Source of the DNA: CAWDMC01 sp963803295
Lineage (GTDB): Bacteria > Acidobacteriota > Terriglobia > UBA7540
Assembly (NCBI GenBank): GCA_963803295.1
Contig: CAWDMC010000021.1
Location: 1-64,000, forward strand
Reading direction: 5' to 3'
Length of the DNA: 64,000 nucleotides
The notes under the pieces are model-generated. The model was given only the letters and a program-made list of their open reading frames with translations, had not been told where the DNA came from and did not search any database. A program made the translations under genes and the position numbers. This document shows positions 1-8,382 of this stretch, piece by piece; positions within the stretch are counted from its first letter, which is position 1, and each line of letters opens with the position of its first letter.

Positions 1-116
1 CTCGAAAGGGTTTGGGTCCGCAGGCGTCAGGGCGGAACGATCCCTGTTGGCCTCAACCAGGGATCCAGAGGTTCCGGCCTCAGCGATGAGAGATGTTGGC
101 GGATTGATCTCCTTTC

Positions 117-701
117 TCATCCACGCTCAACTCCCCCCACGGAACCCCGCTGATCGCCGGCTTCCCTTCCCTGACCTTGGACCGCCTGCCGCTCCTCGAA
201 CCCCAACTCCCGCTGGACCGGAACCTCGAACTGCAGCTGCACGGGCACCCCCGGGTGCTGCTCCGTCCAGAGTTCGGCCAGAAGGGCCGGGATCCACTTC
301 CAGAGGGAGAGCAGCCGGTGGATCCGGGCGTGGCAGGCTGCGCATACCGTAATCAGAAGGGAGGTGCGGTTCTCCCCGGACTTCCGGTGATGGACGCCGA
401 TCCAATGATCGGAGCCGCAAGCCCGGCAGCGGCGGCCGTCCCGGTCCAGGACAGCCTCCCGGATCCCGCCGAAGAAACGGAGCGAGTGCCGCCATTTCCG
501 ATAGCAGGAGGGGCAGAGCCCGGCGGTAAGGGGAGGTAGGGCACCGCAGATACAAAACAGCGAGCCCTGTCGCCGGTCGGGAACCCAATTCCCTTCCCGC
601 CAGCGGCGAAAGCGCTCGCCGGCCTTAGTCTTTCCCGACAAAATTCTGTCTTCCGTGTCAATTCGGGCGTTTTTGACGGTTTTGAGTTCCATGCCGGACA
701 T
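117..701 (-). CDS. HNH endonuclease-like protein
   Basis: Likely a small HNH nuclease. The N-terminal third carries a four-cysteine zinc knuckle (CICG ... CPSC), followed by a second pair CRAC and the HNH core: GVHHRKSGENR, then CAACHARIH about 20 residues later, with the histidines that would hold the metal and activate water. The C-terminal 50 residues are low-complexity (Q/G/E/R-rich) and look like read-through rather than domain. Start could be the first ATG or the ATG three codons in (MELKTVKN). It is divergent from the gene at 791, the two sharing an AT-rich 90-bp gap. Phage-like and mobile-element HNH proteins have this build; its target is unknown. Confidence 0.6.
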   Translation of the reverse strand: MSGMELKTVKNARIDTEDRILSGKTKAGERFRRWREGNWVPDRRQGSLFCICGALPPLTAGLCPSCYRKWRHSLRFFGGIREAVLDRDGRRCRACGSDHWIGVHHRKSGENRTSLLITVCAACHARIHRLLSLWKWIPALLAELWTEQHPGVPVQLQFEVPVQRELGFEERQAVQGQGREAGDQRGSVGGVERG

Positions 702-790
702 TATAGATCATAAGACACATTATCGTTAGTAAATAAAATAGGGAGTGCGCACAACTGTGCAGTAACATGGAGTAGAGGAGAAACCTCGCT

Positions 791-1297
791 ATGCCTGCCC
801 AACCCTCCTGGCTGCTTCGAGTTCCCGAGATTCTCGCGCTCGTCCGTGGCTCCCCGAGCGCCTTCTTCGACCGTGAGTCACTCGAGACTCTTTTCAAACT
901 CCGCCGTCGGCAGGCCATCGACCTCCTGCACCGCATCGGCGGTTACCAGGCCGGCAAAGCCCTCATCGTGGAACGCGGCCGCCTCGAGGCCTGGCTGCAC
1001 GCGGCTGCCCTCGGCCCCGAGTTCCGCCTGGAGCGGAAACGTCACGCCCGCGTTGCCGAGTCCATCGAGAATGCCCGCCGGCTGCGCGAGGCCAGAAAAC
1101 AGCGGTTCCGGATCGGTCCCGATGCGCGCGAGAAGCGGCTCGAGGGTCTGCCCGCAACGATTCATCTAAAGCCTGGGGAACTGAGGATCGAGTTCTTTGG
1201 GGCCGAGGACCTGTTCAGGCAGCTTTATGAACTCGGTCAGGTGATCGCCAATGATTACACACGTTTCAGGGTAATCGCCGAAGGATCAGGAGAGTGA
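791..1297 (+). CDS. hypothetical protein, helix-rich, possible DNA-binding
   Basis: Not recognised. The 168-aa product is basic and helix-rich. Residues 10-60 look like a helix-turn-helix of the type that reads LFKLRRRQAIDLLHRIGG, followed by a charged coiled-coil segment (residues 80-115, rich in R/E/A) and a C-terminal beta-containing stretch. A GAGGAG ribosome site lies 9 nt before the ATG. It is convergent with the Rep-like gene, overlapping its 3' end by 12 bp. A DNA-binding accessory role for the element is inference only. Confidence 0.5.
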   Translation: MPAQPSWLLRVPEILALVRGSPSAFFDRESLETLFKLRRRQAIDLLHRIGGYQAGKALIVERGRLEAWLHAAALGPEFRLERKRHARVAESIENARRLREARKQRFRIGPDAREKRLEGLPATIHLKPGELRIEFFGAEDLFRQLYELGQVIANDYTRFRVIAEGSGE

Positions 1298-3121
1298 TTG
1301 ACGGTCTTTGAGGAGCTTGGTCTGCAATTCCCGGATTATCCGAGCACGGATGGTTTGGTCCAGCGCCTGCTGGGTCCAGAGCTTAGCTTGGGGAAGATAT
1401 TCTTGGCGCCTCTGCTGATAGAGCGCGTGGTACTGTTCGGCCGGCATGGAGGCAAGTTTCTCCTCGGCCAGACGAAAGGTTTCCTGCTCGAGCTCGATTT
1501 CAGCTTCGAGCATCTGGGATCTTTTGCGTTCCTGCTCTTCCCTTCTCTGCTCTTCCGCCCTCCGTGCTGTCTCTTGCTCTCTGAATGATCTGAATGCTGG
1601 CCCTTCAAAACACTTCGGCACCGTCACCAAAAGAAAACCTGTTGGGTTTTGGATCTTGCCAGTTCTGAACACTGTAGCTTTTGCTTTGGCAAAGTACAGC
1701 ACTTCATCGACGGTGCAATCAGGGGCCTTGTTTCGGCAATCGCTCCATAGGGAGGTAGCTGCCTCAGTATCGAACAGAGGCACAAACTCGTGTAGGCCTT
1801 CGATGAGCTTAAGGGGGAACAACCACTGCGACGACGACGTTCCTGCAGACTTCCCTTCCTTCAAATTAGCTATACTTAGTACTGGTGTGCTCGAATTAAT
1901 AACGCCTCCCGTATTCAAATTGAGCACACGAGGTGTATTCAAATCGATGTTGGTTGGGCCTATATTAGGTGTACTCGATTCAAGTGTATTATAAACACCT
2001 TCTTCGATTATATTAGGTGTACTCGATACGATAATTCCACGGTAGCAAGTGCCTGTCTGGCCGCGAAATCTTGTTATTGGGTCACCAGTCCTCGGGTCAA
2101 TAAACGTCGCCAAGTGGCCGCGCTGTATGAAGTGCGTTAGCCCATGTTCTTTCCGCCACTGGAGAATGTCGGAGAACTCTCTGACTTGGTAAACAGCGGG
2201 ATGATAATGGTCCGACTCCCTAACTCTGAAAACACACCCTTTTTCTTCTAGGCAGCGGATGTGCCAGGCACAGTTTGCAAGTCCTAAACCTACCTTTCTT
2301 GCCAAATCGCGAAGGCTGATCTCGATAGTACTCTTTGTTACGTTAAACCCGGACCTGCCTCCTAGGTCCTTGGGCCTATACACGGCGCTCCAAAGGAAAG
2401 TGTAGATCTTGTGCTCGCCTTTGTTCAGGCCGTCCTGGCCACGCGTTGCCATCCGAATTCTTAGGTATATGAGCCGTTTGGGAGAGCTCTCCGCGGCGCT
2501 AGGCGTGCCCAGACCAATAGGTGCTTGAGTCGGATTGGAAATGAGTACACCCGATATGGGTATATTGCCAGTTATAACGGGTACACCTAATATGGGCGTA
2601 TCAGGTATACTCGTTATGACTTTATCTATTAGTTTATCTCCTGATGGACGATTCCCTTGAAAGGCTGATTCGCTTATGGGAAACGAGGAATAAGAAGTCA
2701 AGTCGTCATATTTTGTCTTATTCGTATCGAGTACGCTCGATATGCCTGTGCTAGGTGCACTCATTAAGCCTTCTACATTAGAGTTAATAGGTAAACTCGA
2801 TATGCTTGTTAGAGGTGTACTCGATATGCTTAATGACGGTTTTGTGGTGCTCGAATTGAGTGTACCTAGTACAACTTCAGAGAGGTGCGTGGATGCGGGC
2901 TCAACTGTTTTGGAAACTGCTGGCTGAGTGACAGTCTCTAGGTGAGGCGGGGGATGTGTGGTGTCTAGGTTGTGAGAGTCATCTTGAGGTTGAAGGGTTA
3001 CACTCGACTGTATAAACGCGACTATTCCTTTGAGGCTCTCGCCCTCGAAGGGATCAAGCGGTGTCTCAAAGTCGTACCGTTTAGGCTTGCTGGGTTTGGA
3101 TGACAGCTTCGAGTTTGCCAT
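1286..3121 (-). CDS. Rep-like winged-helix protein with Ser/Thr/Pro-rich linkers
   Basis: 611-aa protein immediately downstream of parA, in the position of a plasmid or ICE replication initiator. Three parts are visible: residues 1-230, a low-complexity linker full of SSTP, ISS and NTP motifs; residues about 240-350, a compact winged-helix-like domain (KGEHKIYTFLWSA ... ISLRDLARKVGLGLANCAWHIRCLEEKG); then a second SSTP-rich stretch and a C-terminal coiled coil (residues 510-611, E/R/Q-rich). The linker DNA is AT-rich and contains iteron-like repeats (separate entries), which is why initiator is preferred over an ordinary regulator. The start ATG lies inside the end of parA (41-bp overlap), suggesting translational coupling. 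The Rep assignment is inference from position, domain and repeats. Confidence 0.5.
   Translation of the reverse strand: MANSKLSSKPSKPKRYDFETPLDPFEGESLKGIVAFIQSSVTLQPQDDSHNLDTTHPPPHLETVTQPAVSKTVEPASTHLSEVVLGTLNSSTTKPSLSISSTPLTSISSLPINSNVEGLMSAPSTGISSVLDTNKTKYDDLTSYSSFPISESAFQGNRPSGDKLIDKVITSIPDTPILGVPVITGNIPISGVLISNPTQAPIGLGTPSAAESSPKRLIYLRIRMATRGQDGLNKGEHKIYTFLWSAVYRPKDLGGRSGFNVTKSTIEISLRDLARKVGLGLANCAWHIRCLEEKGCVFRVRESDHYHPAVYQVREFSDILQWRKEHGLTHFIQRGHLATFIDPRTGDPITRFRGQTGTCYRGIIVSSTPNIIEEGVYNTLESSTPNIGPTNIDLNTPRVLNLNTGGVINSSTPVLSIANLKEGKSAGTSSSQWLFPLKLIEGLHEFVPLFDTEAATSLWSDCRNKAPDCTVDEVLYFAKAKATVFRTGKIQNPTGFLLVTVPKCFEGPAFRSFREQETARRAEEQRREEQERKRSQMLEAEIELEQETFRLAEEKLASMPAEQYHALYQQRRQEYLPQAKLWTQQALDQTIRARIIRELQTKLLKDRQSLS
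1884..2027. repeat. intragenic iteron-like repeats, cluster 1
   Basis: Four copies of a sequence close to TTAGGTGTACTCGAT lie in one orientation at about 1884, 1931, 1965 and 2013, inside the coding sequence of the Rep-like protein. The 1965 and 2013 copies are identical over 15 bp. The stretch is far more AT-rich than the surrounding DNA. In protein they encode SSTPN-like motifs. Confidence 0.6.
2541..2865. repeat. intragenic iteron-like repeats, cluster 2
   Basis: A second group of the same motif in both orientations: inverted copies near 2541 and 2579, direct copies near 2601, 2751, 2790, 2814 and 2845. The copies at 2790 and 2814 match over 16 of 18 bases and are spaced 24 bp apart. As in cluster 1 they sit in the low-complexity linker of the Rep-like gene. 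Confidence 0.55.
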
Positions 3122-3899
3122 TTACCGTTCCCTGCAGGGTCTTAAGCAACTGGTCGGCTGCCGCGAGATAGTCATTGATGGCTCGACATTTAGAATCGTA
3201 GTCGACCAGAGATTTTCGGGCTCGCTCGGCCTTCTTCACACTCATATCTGAGCGGATCTCAGGAAGAATCTGGATTGGAGTCGAGTCAAACATGGAGTGA
3301 AGTTGGCGGAAGGTGGCCTGAGTCAGCTGGAGGCGATGGTCCACCATGACAGGAAGTAGTGCGAGAACTCGAACAGGATTATCAGTAAGCATACGCGGAA
3401 AAGAGCGATTGATCGCATCAGCCGTTGTAATGGCAGCGGCAGCACCCTGAATAGAAAGTAGGTCCATAGCCACCGGAATGAGCACTTGACGGGTATAAAT
3501 CATGGCGCAAGTAAGCAGGTTCGATATGGAGGGGGCTACATCCACCAGAACGACGTCATACGCTTGCTCCACCTCTCCCATGGCCATCTCGAGTGCAAAT
3601 TCTTTACCCATTCGCGCAGTGAGGACATTCTCCGTTTGGGCGGTTGTCCGATCACTTAAGAGCACGTCAAGATTGTTGTGGGCATTGGCAATGCACTCCT
3701 CCAACCGGATGTTCTCTATCAGGAAGTTGTGAAGTTTGTTCTGGGACTTTAGACCCAAAACTTCGGCGAGCGATCCCTGCGGGTCAGTATCAATCAGCAG
3801 CACCTTCATACCCTGATCAGCCCAAGTCCGACCGAGAGTATGGACGGTGGTTGTTTTGCCGACGCCGCCCCGTTGATTGGCGATAGTCAGGCGAATCAT
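3081..3899 (-). CDS. parA: ParA-family partition ATPase
   Basis: ParA/Soj-type P-loop ATPase of 272 aa that would position the element for segregation at cell division. The deviant Walker A motif is at residues 8-17 (NQRGGVGKTTT), the A' aspartate in LLIDTDPQGSLAE (residues 34-46), and Walker B in VVLVDVAPSIS (residues about 116-126). It has no N-terminal HTH extension, so it is a small type Ib-like ParA. Its start overlaps the MerR-like gene by 4 bp (ATGA) and its end overlaps the Rep-like gene, so the three form one operon. No ParB is seen; the Rep-like protein or the MerR-like protein may be the DNA-binding partner (inference). Confidence 0.9.
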   Translation of the reverse strand: MIRLTIANQRGGVGKTTTVHTLGRTWADQGMKVLLIDTDPQGSLAEVLGLKSQNKLHNFLIENIRLEECIANAHNNLDVLLSDRTTAQTENVLTARMGKEFALEMAMGEVEQAYDVVLVDVAPSISNLLTCAMIYTRQVLIPVAMDLLSIQGAAAAITTADAINRSFPRMLTDNPVRVLALLPVMVDHRLQLTQATFRQLHSMFDSTPIQILPEIRSDMSVKKAERARKSLVDYDSKCRAINDYLAAADQLLKTLQGTVNGKLEAVIQTQQA

Positions 3900-4102
3900 C
3901 TTTTCACCCCCATAATCCCGCGGATTGTCTCAATGTCTTGCTGGCTCCAGAGCCGAAAACCGGTCTCTGGATCACGTCTTGGCTCAGGTATCTTTTTGGC
4001 CTGTAACCAGTTCCGCAGAGTACGGCTAGTCACTCCAAGGATTGCAGCAACCTCATGGGATTTTAGTGTGTTGGAATCGTAAAGGGGTATTCGTTTGCGC
4101 AT
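3896..4102 (-). CDS. MerR-like helix-turn-helix protein
   Basis: Small DNA-binding protein with a MerR-type winged helix: TLKSHEVAAILGVTSRTLRNW followed by PRRDPETGFRLWSQQDI. It lacks the long coiled coil and effector domain of full MerR regulators, as do the short MerR-like partners of some plasmid parA genes. The ATG at 4102 is chosen because an in-frame ATG at 4204 lies upstream of the promoter found at 4147-4176; a GTG at 4120 with AAGGA before it is an alternative. First gene of the partition/replication operon. Likely autoregulator or ParB substitute (inference). Confidence 0.7.
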   Translation of the reverse strand: MRKRIPLYDSNTLKSHEVAAILGVTSRTLRNWLQAKKIPEPRRDPETGFRLWSQQDIETIRGIMGVKR

Positions 4103-4146
4103 TTTGAATTTTGGCCCCACTCCTTGGAGGATTTGGGCTTCCAGGC

Positions 4147-4176
4147 ATACTATTAATAGGACATTCTCTCTGTCAA
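4147..4176 (-). promoter_or_regulatory. promoter of the merR-parA-rep operon with internal palindrome
   Basis: Read on the minus strand: TTGACA (4176-4171), 18-bp spacer, TAGTAT (4152-4147). The 10-bp palindrome CTATTAATAG (4150-4159) covers the spacer and the edge of the -10 box. A slightly long spacer holding a palindrome is the usual layout of a MerR-type operator, so autoregulation by the first gene is plausible. Confidence 0.6.
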
Positions 4177-4404
4177 GAACAAAGTTAGGAAAATGTACGC
4201 CCATTCCGACATCACGCCAACAGCCAAGGACTGATGTAGGTTAAACGCCGATTGCGAGGTATCACGATAAGATGCCGTATTTGTCGTTTCCCAGTATGTA
4301 TGTAACGGATAGGGACGCTAAATTAGGACAGCTGAGTAGCAAATTCTTTAGCGCTTCCGCGCCAGGCGCTTAAAGCTCTGGCCTTAGAAGGCTACCGTCC
4401 CGGC

Positions 4405-4630
4405 GCTTTAACGGAATCGCAGGTTCGCGTCGAACTCGAGATCACGGTGCGGCGAATCGCGGACAATGCCCTTCAATTTCCAGTGGTCTTCCGTGATCTT
4501 CGGCGGGCTCTCCATGCACCGCTTCCCCACTATCTGCTTTTCCGCCTCGAGCCTGATGCTGTGATTGTGATCGCTTGCTTCCACCCAAGCCGGGATCCCC
4601 AGCAGTGGCAACGCCGGCGGGGAAGTAGGA
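4405..4630 (+). pseudogene. remnant of a ParE/RelE-type toxin
   Basis: The plus-strand frame through here reads VELEITVRRIADNALQFP, then RDLRRALH, then PDAVIVIACFHPSRDPQQW, matching the C-terminal half of ParE/RelE-family toxins (the FPVV..DLRRAL..FP...FR and VIACFH.SRDP..W signatures). No intact N-terminal half or start codon precedes it, the frame runs on into unrelated sequence, and no antitoxin is recognisable beside it. It is read as decayed. Confidence 0.5.
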
Positions 4631-4944
4631 TCCCAGCCGCCACGGCGGTGGGAAGCTCCCTCTTTGAGTTTTCCAGTCTTGCCATGCCCCGTCATTTTCC
4701 ACGGCACTGCTTTCAGAATCTGCTTGACGAGAGTTTTTTGGGAGTGAGAATATGCGCCTTGGGTGAGACGTGCCACAGAAGAAACCACGCCGGCAGAAGG
4801 TTCCGGGGAGCGGATTAAAGAAGTTTCTTACGCCTTGTCCGTGGTGCCATAGTGAGTTCGGGGTTAGAGAACTTCGCGCTCATCTCGCGCAGTGTTCACA
4901 GCAGCCACCACGACCAACCAAAAAATAAATATATCAAAATAAAC
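4631..4944. other. no feature recognised
   Basis: No convincing gene, RNA or repeat is seen; base composition falls toward AT-rich near 4915-4945, leading into the promoter. Confidence 0.4.
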
Positions 4945-4972
4945 TTGACAAAGTGAGTAACCAGCGTAAAAT
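4945..4972 (+). promoter_or_regulatory. sigma70-type promoter of the virB operon
   Basis: TTGACA at 4945-4950, 16-bp spacer, TAAAAT at 4967-4972, preceded by an AT-rich stretch (4915-4945) resembling an UP element. It is the only strong promoter ahead of virB2, which starts 410 bp downstream. The long leader contains a GGTG/CACC hairpin nested in a GGGG/CCCC pair near 5009-5043, of unknown role. Confidence 0.55.
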
Positions 4973-5382
4973 TCGGCCTAGTACCTGTGTGACACGTAGA
5001 TAGAAGCGGGGCTACCAGGTGTTAAAAGCACCGGATAACCCCTGATCACCGTTCCCTGGCTGTGAGGAAACGATGACTGCAAGTCAATCTACACGATTCC
5101 CCTTTAATTCCACCACACCAAAATTGCCTTGCCGAGGTCCCGTCCAGTTTGAGGGGCGGCAAGACGGAACGTCCACGGCGGATGTTTCCCACAAGGTCCG
5201 CACTCGCGCAGGGGCAGGGAAGTGTTTGCCGCGCCGCCCCGGGAGGTTTCAAAAAATACTTTTTAAGGTTTTTCGCGTTTCAAGCCTCTTTATCAGTAGG
5301 GGATTTTCAAAAGTCTCGGCGGAATGAAGCAGAACAGGGTCGAGACGACGATGTCCAAAAACACTTTTCCAAGGAGGATTGG

Positions 5383-5691
5383 ATGAGAAAGATGAACTTG
5401 TTTTTCCAGGGGATCTTTGGGCTGGTTCTGATCGGGTTGGCGACTCCGGTGTTCGGATTCCAAGGGACTTTGACCGGCACGCCCCTCGATAACCTTTTGC
5501 GCACATGCGCGACCTACGCGAGCGGTCCGCTCGTTGCTGGCGGCAGCTTGATTGCCCTTGGCACCGGCGGGGTGATGCACGCAGTTTCCCACGGTGAACA
5601 CGGCCGGAACTGGCTGATCGGCGGAGCCGTGGGCTTGGGTGTAGCAGCGACCGCCAGGTTCGTGCCGCCCCTACTTGGCTTGGCGTTTTGA
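5383..5691 (+). CDS. virB2: VirB2/TrbC-like pilin
   Basis: Major pilin subunit of the type IV secretion system. A 102-aa protein with a signal peptide (MRKMNLFFQGIFGLVLIGLA, cleavage expected after the VFG or following Q), a short loop, and two hydrophobic segments (LVAGGSLIALGTGGVMHAV and LIGGAVGLGVAATARFV) separated by a polar turn HGEHGRN, the standard VirB2 topology. The start is fixed by an AAGGAGG ribosome site 7-13 nt upstream; the longer open frame before it has no such site. First gene of the virB operon, 11 bp before virB3. Confidence 0.85.
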   Translation: MRKMNLFFQGIFGLVLIGLATPVFGFQGTLTGTPLDNLLRTCATYASGPLVAGGSLIALGTGGVMHAVSHGEHGRNWLIGGAVGLGVAATARFVPPLLGLAF

Positions 5692-5702
5692 GGGATGTTG
5701 CC

Positions 5703-5993
5703 ATGGAAGAACAAGGCCGTGACCACACGATTACACCAGCGTTGAACCGAGAGCTCCTCTTTTTTGGGGTGCCGCGTGTGCTTTTCGTAGTCTCGGTCGT
5801 GATCGGGGTCTTTGTGTTTCTCTTCACGTGGAGTTTCATCCTCTCGCTCTTCCTCTTCCTGTTTCTCCTGATCATGTGCTGGTGGTTGACCGCCGATGAT
5901 CCGGCACTGCCGGCGATCCTGGCGAGCGTGTTGCGGATGAGCGCGCTTTTCGATCCGTTTGAGAAGCGGCGCTTCGATCTGAGGTGGAAATGA
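5703..5993 (+). CDS. virB3: VirB3/TrbD-like inner-membrane protein
   Basis: 96-aa protein with the VirB3 layout: short polar N-terminus ending TPALNREL-like (ITPALNRELLFFGVPR), two adjacent hydrophobic helices (residues 25-65), then a short cytoplasmic tail DPFEKRRFDLRWK. It anchors the VirB4 ATPase at the inner membrane. ATG at 5703 is preferred to the TTG at 5688 because GAGGGA precedes it. Its stop overlaps the virB4 start (ATGA). Confidence 0.8.
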   Translation: MEEQGRDHTITPALNRELLFFGVPRVLFVVSVVIGVFVFLFTWSFILSLFLFLFLLIMCWWLTADDPALPAILASVLRMSALFDPFEKRRFDLRWK

Positions 5994-8382
5994 AGGGCGC
6001 CCCGCCCAATCGAGAGATCGCGCTCTACGGCTTTCTCGAAGATGGCAAAACCTTCCTCACCAAGAGCGGGGACTGCGGGATCGTGCTCGAGTGCGAAGGC
6101 GTGGATCCGGAGTGTCTCGGCCAGGCGGCCGTGGACCGTGTCGCCGATCGGCTCGAAGCCGCCTTTCAGATCTTCGACGAGCGCACGCTGTTTCAAGAGC
6201 TTTACTTCCGTCATGAGCACCCGCCGCTCGATCCCGCCCTCCAGGGGCATCCGGTGCTCGACCGCGCCGCGCGCTCCCGGGCTGAGCATCTTCGGCGCGT
6301 GGGCCTGTTTGAGGAGCGGCTTTTCTACGTTCTCTTGTACCTGGACCCACGTGCCGAGCGGAACATCTGGCAGGCTCTGCGGAATCGGCAGATCGGTTCC
6401 TACCTTCGCCGGCGCCGGTTCCAGGAGCTGATCGAGGCTGAAGTCCGAGAGACGCGGGAGCGCCTCCAGCAAAAAGCCAGCGAGTTCGCGCTGCAGCTCC
6501 GCGATGTCCTGCCGCTGCGCGTACTCGGTTTCCGTGAGGCGTTCCCGGTCTTGTGGGGACTGGTCAATTTCGAGCGGGCGGAACCGCCGGCGTTCGAGCG
6601 GACCGAACAGCTGGACGAGCGTCTCGCCGATTCTTTCATCGCCGGGGGCGATGACTATAGCCACTTGACGGTGGGCGACCAACACACGATCGTGCTCGGG
6701 CTGAAGGCGTTGCCGGCGGGCACGCGGCCGCTCCTGCTGCGCGAGCTGCAGAGTATCCGGGAGAGTTTCACCTCTCCACCACGTGGAAGCGTCAGGCTCC
6801 TGGCCGCGACCTCCAGGATATTCAACGGAAAAAGGAGCATCACTGGAGCGGCCGGCGGCGAGGCCTGCAGAGTTCCGAAGATCATCGCCCGGATTCTGCG
6901 CGGCTGCTGGATGGGACGAAGTTACAGGCGGTGGACGATCTCGATGGCCTCGAGCGCAGGCTCGCCCAGAATGAACACTCCGGGCTTTATTCGCTCACCG
7001 CCGTCGTCCACGACGCGGATCCGGCGCGGGCGCGCAACACCGCGGCGGAGCTGCGGAGCGTGTTCGCCCGGCGTGGAGCGACGGTGATCGCCGATCGTTA
7101 CAACCAGCCCAACGCTCTTTTCGGAACCTTGCCGGGGGGTTATCGCCGGCTCCACCGCAAGCACGTCATCCTGTGCGGGGAGCGGGCTGACCTGGCGCTG
7201 TGGGCGATCGCGGGGCAAGGTGAAAAGCGCAACCCTCACCTGGGGACGGAAAGCCTGGCGGTGCTGCGCACCCGGCATCAGACGCCTTTTCACCTGAACC
7301 TGCACGTGGGGGACGTCGCGCACACGATGGTGACGGGAGCCACGGGTGCCGGCAAGTCGACGCTGGCCTCGTGGTTGGTGGGGAGCTTCCAGAAGCACGA
7401 ACCGTTCACGGTGATCTTCGACCAGGGCGGGAGTTTCGAGGGCATGGTCGAGGCCTTCGGGGGCCGGACGGTTCGGGTCGTAGCCGGCGACCCAAGCTTC
7501 CAGGTGAATCCGTTCGCGCATGCGCTGACGCCCGAGCACCACGAGTTTCTGGCGCTGTTCGTGCGCACGCTGGCGGAGTCCGATGGCGGGGCGAAAATCG
7601 CCGGGCCGCAGGCGCGCGAGATCTACGAGGAGGTCCGGAACTTGTACGGGCTCGGGCCGGAATTGCGCACGCTCACGTGTCTTGCCAAGGGCCTGGCGAA
7701 GTCGACGCGAGAGAGGCTTCACCCTTGGCTGCGCGGCGGCCAGCATGGTGAACTTTTCGATAACGTCCGGGACTCGCTCACGTTCAGCGACCTGCAATAT
7801 TTCGACTTCCCCAAGCAGGCGGATCCGCGGGTGATGGCGGCGGTTCTGCTGCACGTGTTTCAGCGGGTCAATGAAGTAGTCCTCGATCCGCAACTGTCCG
7901 GTCGCCTCAAGATGCTGGTGATCGATGAAGGAGAAATCTTCGCCCGCAATCCGCAACTGTGCGCCCACATCGTGGAGGCGGTGAAGACCTGGCGAAAGCA
8001 CAACGGCGCGGTGGTCTGGATGGGGCAGTCCATCGATGCCCTGCTGGCCGACGCGGAGATCGAGAGGAACGTGCTGCGGCCGCTGGTGCAGAGCTGCGCG
8101 ACGCAGATTTTCCTGAGCAATCCGGCCGTCAACGGAGACTACAGCCGGCTCTTCGGCTTGAGCGCTGAGCAGGTGGCGGCTGTGCGAGGTCTGAGAGCCA
8201 AAGACGAGATCCTGGTCAAGCAGGGGGATCGGGTGACACGGCTGAGCACGTCGCTCGACCCCGTCAACCTGTGGCTGGCGACAACGAAAGCGGAAGACCG
8301 CGCTCGTCGCGCCGAGTTGTTCCAGAAGCACGGGGCGGGGAAGGCGCTCGACATTTTGACGGCGAAGGAGGAAGAGCGATGA
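5990..8382 (+). CDS. virB4: VirB4/TrbE ATPase, split by a one-base frameshift
   Basis: Energises pilus assembly and substrate transfer. The first 260 residues (from MKGAPPNREIALYGFLED) are in one frame up to about 6760 (LLLRELQSIRE); the continuation (EFHLSTTWKRQAPGRDLQ ...) is in the frame one base back, consistent with loss of one base near 6758-6766. The second part is intact to the end: ERRLAQNEHSGLYSLTAVV, Walker A GATGAGKSTL (about residue 449), Walker B LKMLVIDEGE, and the C-terminal motif QSCATQIFLSNP. The corrected length, about 797 aa, is normal for the family. No slippery heptamer is evident, so this is either a recent inactivating mutation or a sequence error. Stop overlaps virB9 (ATGA). 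Confidence 0.85.

Noticed and set aside
4408..4788. Minus-strand frame of 126 codons
   Set aside because: The plus-strand reading has clear ParE/RelE toxin signatures, and the minus-strand product has none.
5990..7087. Programmed frameshifting in virB4
   Set aside because: No slippery heptamer or following hairpin is seen at the shift point; a lost base or sequencing error is simpler.
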